9,031 nt of DNA from Planctomycetota bacterium. GTDB lineage: Bacteria > Planctomycetota > UBA8108 > UBA1146 > JAJFFE01. Of this stretch, positions 6,377 to 9,031 are shown one piece after another; position 1 is the stretch's first letter, and each line of letters begins with the position of its first letter. The stretch lies in contig JAGQRC010000091.1 of NCBI GenBank assembly GCA_020425835.1, forward strand, positions 1 through 9,031, in the 5' to 3' direction. The notes beneath the pieces were generated by a model. The model saw nothing but the letters and a program-made list of their open reading frames with translations. It searched no databases and was not told the origin of the DNA. The position numbers and the translations under genes are program-made.

Positions 6377-7399
6377 TCAGGCGGGGGCGGGGGCTCGTTG
6401 GGCGACTCGGATGAGCGCTTCGATGTTCGCGGTCGGGACGGCCCAGGGGATCTCGGGGCCCTGGTTGGAGAGGATGAAGCGGTCTCCGGCCAGGTCGAGG
6501 AGGCGATGCGCCTCGAACTCGACGCGGTCCGGTTCCCAGCGGATGAGCTCGAGGTTGTTCAGGTTTCCCATCAGCGCCTTGTCGGGACCGATGGCCGCAC
6601 GCATCGCGTCCGGCGCGTCGCCCGATCCGATCAAGAGGACGGCGCAGGGGAGGTGGCGGAGGTGTCGCGCGAACGGGAGCGCATCGCCGACGAGCTCCAC
6701 GCCGACGAGACCGTCGATCGCGCGCACGGTGCGGTCGAGGAGCGGCAGTGCGTGTTTCAGGAAAGTGTTCTCCTGGATCACGCTCGCGGATGCGATGCCT
6801 TCGGCGATCACGACGATGTCGCAGCCCGCCTCGAGCTGCGCGTTGGCCCACCGCGTCGTGTAGCGGAACATCGTCTCGAGCAGGGGCTCGAGGTAGCGCT
6901 CGCGCATCGCGTCGTGTTGCACGATCAGCGAGAGGAACTTCCCGGTTCCCATCAACAGCGTCGGGAGCGAGAAGGGACCGATCACCGCGCCGACGATCAG
7001 TTTCTCCCCCTTGAACTCCGCCGCGAGGGAGCGCGCCGACTCCAGGGTGTGACGGAGATACTCGTGGCTCGTCGGGTCGGGCACGCGGAGATCGGGGATC
7101 TCCTCGTATCGACGGATCACCATCGCGTCGACCGATGGTGGACCCTCGTCGGAGAAGCGCAGCGGCGCTCCCCACGGCAAGGTGTCCTGGACGACGTGGG
7201 GAAAGGCGAAGACGCCGTCGTGCCCGAAGTGGTCGATCAGCCGCGTTTGCCCCTCTGCGAGTCGCGTCGGTCGTTGGAAGTACTCGCGCAACGACATCCC
7301 GAGCTCCCTCGCGCCCTGCTGGAGGAGCACCGGGAGGACGGGCGGGCGATCGATGGGTCCACCGGTGACGGCGGCGACCACACGTTGGAGCGAGTTCAC
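6377..7399 (-). CDS. Uroporphyrinogen decarboxylase / corrinoid methyltransferase superfamily protein with atypical active site
   Basis: This 340-residue protein starts at a GTG (7397-7399) that overlaps the stop of the upstream gene (GTGA), with AGGAG about seven bases before it. It covers the full UROD-like TIM barrel: PIDRPPVLPVLLQQGARELG near 15-34, IVGAVIGPFSLPTLLMGTGK near 135-154, AGCDIVVIAEGIASASVI near 191-208, and C-terminal FILSNQGPEIPWAVPTANIE near 308-327. In MtaA/MtbA/CmuA-type methyltransferases zinc is held by a HxCG motif and a Cys in 'GCGIP'. Here the matching places read VELVGDA (234-240) and NQGPEIP (312-318), so all three ligands appear absent. It also lacks the HemE N-terminal signature, so heme synthesis is unlikely. 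Coupling to a corrinoid-binding protein suggests it acts on, or senses, the corrinoid cofactor or its methyl group. Confidence 0.85.
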   Translation of the reverse strand: MNSLQRVVAAVTGGPIDRPPVLPVLLQQGARELGMSLREYFQRPTRLAEGQTRLIDHFGHDGVFAFPHVVQDTLPWGAPLRFSDEGPPSVDAMVIRRYEEIPDLRVPDPTSHEYLRHTLESARSLAAEFKGEKLIVGAVIGPFSLPTLLMGTGKFLSLIVQHDAMRERYLEPLLETMFRYTTRWANAQLEAGCDIVVIAEGIASASVIQENTFLKHALPLLDRTVRAIDGLVGVELVGDALPFARHLRHLPCAVLLIGSGDAPDAMRAAIGPDKALMGNLNNLELIRWEPDRVEFEAHRLLDLAGDRFILSNQGPEIPWAVPTANIEALIRVAQRAPAPA

Positions 7400-8973
7400 G
7401 ATCGGGCTCCTCGCTTCTGTTGGGCCAGTTGCCGAATCAACCGCACGGCGTCGTCGGGATTGCGCCCGGTCCCGTCCGCCTCGAATCGGTGGTACAGCTG
7501 CGGATCGACGAGGAACGGTGCACCGCCGGCGACGACCGGGATGTGCCCGAGTCCGGCATCGGAGAGCGCGCGCTTGAGCTCGGGGATCCGACTCGCGGTG
7601 TGGAGGAGCAGGGCCGAGACCCCGATCACGTCCGCGTCGACCTCGCGCGCCTTGGCGACGAACGTCTCGTTGGACACGCTGAGCCCGAGGTCGTGCACGA
7701 CGAAGCCGGCGCCACGGAGCGCGGCCGCGACGAGCCGCCGACCGAGGTCGTGATGGTCCTCGAAGGCGTTGCCGAGCACCACTCGGGGGGCGTCCGGGAC
7801 GGGGCGAGCGCATTGATGCGCGTCGAGCCAGTCGAGCGCGCGCTCGATCACCAGTCCGTGCCGGAGATAGGCCTCGGTCGAGAGGTCCTCCGTTCCCGAC
7901 TGGCGATGCAGCGACGACGCGAGCTCGGAGAGCCGGGGGAGCAGGACCGCGGGATCCAAACCCGTCGCGTCCACCCGCTCGAGGATCGCGTCGACGCCGT
8001 CGAGATCGGTGTCGCGGAGCGCCTTCAGCACCGCGGTGTCGAAGTCCTGGATCGCCCCGAGTCGCGGTCCGAGCTCCGACCCGCAACCCCGGACCAGTCG
8101 AACGAGGAGCGCCGCGCTCTGCGGAAGGTCTGCGGTGAGCGCCGACCCACTCTCGTCGATCCACTGACAGTGTCTCGCCACCTTCTCGAGCGCCCCCTGC
8201 ACCGCGACGTGACCCTGCGCGATCTGACGGACGGTGTCGCAAGCTTCGATCAACGTCTCGGAGTCGTCACCCAGCTCTCGAGCGTGATGGGAGACCGACG
8301 CGACCGCTTCGCGCGCGGTCTGCAGGTTGTCGCGGTTGCGCGAGAAATGGCTCGCGGTCCGCTCCAACGTGCCGTGGATCTGCTCGACATCGGTCGCGAT
8401 CGTCTGGTTGAGTCCTTGGGTGCTCTTCGACAGCTCCGCCACTTCCCGCGCGACGACGGAGAACGCCTCGCCGACCTCGCCACCCGCGCGCGCCGCCTCG
8501 ATGCGGGCGTTCAGCGCGAGCATGCGCGATTGCTCGGCGATCCGTTGGATCCCTTGGGAGGCTTCCGCGATCTTGTCGAAGTTCCGGCCCAACTCGGCGA
8601 GCTCGCCATCGAACGCATCCACCGTCGCGCCGAACTCGTCGATGGCCGACGTCGCCTCCTGGAGCGCGCTCGACGTTCGGTCGACGTGATCGTGGACCCG
8701 GGTCGTCGTCGACGCGAGTTTCTGGGTCACCTCGGCGAAGCGAGCCGAGTCCCGGTTGGCGTCGATGAGCTCGAGGAGTCGGGCGATCGCACGATTGGAG
8801 GTCTCGACGTCCTCGGCCAGGGAGAGGTGGGAACGGAGCCGAACCGCGAGCTCGATCAGCTGGTCCGCGATCTCGGCGAGATCATCCGTCGGCGCGACCG
8901 CGGCGGTCGGCGCGCCCCTTCCCGTGATCCCGAGTCTCGTCCATAGGTTCGTCGTCATGCCGTCCGCCGTCAT
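7396..8973 (-). CDS. Cytosolic chemoreceptor-like (MCP) signalling domain fused to cobalamin-binding domain
   Basis: The 525-residue product has no signal peptide or membrane helix. Residues about 30-290 form a long coiled coil. The MCP hairpin tip is at 146-183: IAEQSRMLALNARIEAARAG, then AFSVVAREVAELSKS. Asn155, Glu159 and Arg162, conserved in chemoreceptor tips, are kept. Arg150 and Arg157 stand where Asn and Ala are usual, and GRGF reads GEAF. Residues about 305-385 are helical and match the position of the four-helix cap of MtaC-type corrinoid proteins. Residues 396-520 are a B12-binding Rossmann domain with DHHDLG at 406-411 (the DxHxxG motif, His408 the expected cobalt ligand), SALL at 453-456 and GG at 483-484. 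It is coupled to the UROD-family gene. No CheA or CheW gene is visible. ATGs at 8973 and 8958 are both possible; neither has a strong ribosome site. Confidence 0.9.
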   Translation of the reverse strand: MTADGMTTNLWTRLGITGRGAPTAAVAPTDDLAEIADQLIELAVRLRSHLSLAEDVETSNRAIARLLELIDANRDSARFAEVTQKLASTTTRVHDHVDRTSSALQEATSAIDEFGATVDAFDGELAELGRNFDKIAEASQGIQRIAEQSRMLALNARIEAARAGGEVGEAFSVVAREVAELSKSTQGLNQTIATDVEQIHGTLERTASHFSRNRDNLQTAREAVASVSHHARELGDDSETLIEACDTVRQIAQGHVAVQGALEKVARHCQWIDESGSALTADLPQSAALLVRLVRGCGSELGPRLGAIQDFDTAVLKALRDTDLDGVDAILERVDATGLDPAVLLPRLSELASSLHRQSGTEDLSTEAYLRHGLVIERALDWLDAHQCARPVPDAPRVVLGNAFEDHHDLGRRLVAAALRGAGFVVHDLGLSVSNETFVAKAREVDADVIGVSALLLHTASRIPELKRALSDAGLGHIPVVAGGAPFLVDPQLYHRFEADGTGRNPDDAVRLIRQLAQQKRGARS

Positions 8974-9031
8974 CGGTACCGAGATGTGTATCGATCCGCG
9001 CCGGGGGAGTTCTTTGCGGGTATGGCGGAAA

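Noticed and set aside
6054..7175. Long upstream extension of the aromatic-rich protein frame
   Set aside because: The first ~370 codons are low-complexity shadow of the UROD-family gene. The ATG at 6053 starts the protein-like part.
6377..7399. HemE, the heme-pathway uroporphyrinogen decarboxylase
   Set aside because: The N-terminal PxWxMRQAGR signature and the C-terminal NLGHG motif are absent; the gene is coupled to a corrinoid-binding protein instead.
6398..7753. Plus-strand open frame (451 codons) opposite the UROD-family gene
   Set aside because: It is an antisense shadow; composition is biased and it crosses the junction of two real minus-strand genes.
7400..8242. N-terminal extension of the UROD-family gene in the same frame
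   Set aside because: The upstream part is Arg/Pro/Gly-rich and is the out-of-frame reading of the MCP-cobalamin gene. The GTG at 7399 with AGGAG and the GTGA overlap gives the natural family start.
7420..8946. Long plus-strand open frame (508 codons) opposite the MCP-cobalamin gene
   Set aside because: It is the complement of a gene with clear domains. The product is Arg/Asp/Val-rich with no motif; long antisense frames are expected in high-GC DNA.
8974..9031. Promoter or cobalamin riboswitch upstream of the MCP-cobalamin gene
   Set aside because: Only 58 bases are visible. No -35/-10 pair at proper spacing and no B12-box can be recognised in so short a stretch.

Overview
The window is GC-rich, gene-dense DNA with no rRNA, tRNA, CRISPR array, insertion sequence or phage gene that I can see. 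A lipoprotein with a peptidoglycan-binding domain, an ECF sigma factor, carotenoid genes and a corrinoid/chemoreceptor-type protein suggest a Gram-negative, environmental bacterium. A myxobacterial or other 'deltaproteobacterial' relative would fit, but this placement is inference. It rests on gene content and the heavy G/C third-position bias, not on a marker gene.

Layout. Positions 1-799 (+) hold the 3' part of an ECF sigma factor gene and an overlapping gene for a small two-helix membrane protein. A short convergent gap (800-884) with two small hairpins separates them from a long minus-strand block. Read in the direction of transcription, that block begins at the right edge. (a) A cytosolic protein joins a chemoreceptor-type (MCP) signalling hairpin to a C-terminal cobalamin-binding domain (8973-7396). 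It overlaps by GTGA a uroporphyrinogen-decarboxylase/corrinoid-methyltransferase-superfamily protein (7399-6377). (b) After a gap of about 320 bases come a tryptophan-rich orphan protein (6053-5628) and a short, probably degenerate reading frame (5631-5374). (c) A lipoprotein follows with a peptidoglycan-binding domain and seven 'two-component propeller' repeats (5358-4054); its likely promoter carries a 9-base direct repeat. (d) Next is a carotenoid pair: a CrtD/CrtISO-type FAD dehydrogenase (3889-2369) overlapping by GTGA a four-histidine-box membrane desaturase/hydroxylase (2372-1536). A soluble orphan protein (1478-885) may be the last gene of that operon.

How the genes fit together. The carotenoid pair probably carries out late modification of a carotene, by desaturation or isomerisation followed by hydroxylation or ketolation. 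No phytoene synthase or cyclase gene is in the window. The lipoprotein looks like a cell-wall-bound propeller, normally seen as the sensor half of hybrid histidine kinases but here without a kinase.

The most unusual unit is the MCP-cobalamin protein with its coupled UROD-superfamily partner. The cobalamin-binding signature DxHxxG is intact, while the partner seems to lack the zinc ligands of MtaA/MtbA-type methyltransferases. This suggests corrinoid-dependent sensing, or a non-standard corrinoid reaction tied to a signalling coiled coil. It lies in the same region as carotenoid genes and an ECF sigma factor, which invites a light/B12/carotenoid hypothesis. Nothing in the sequence proves that link.
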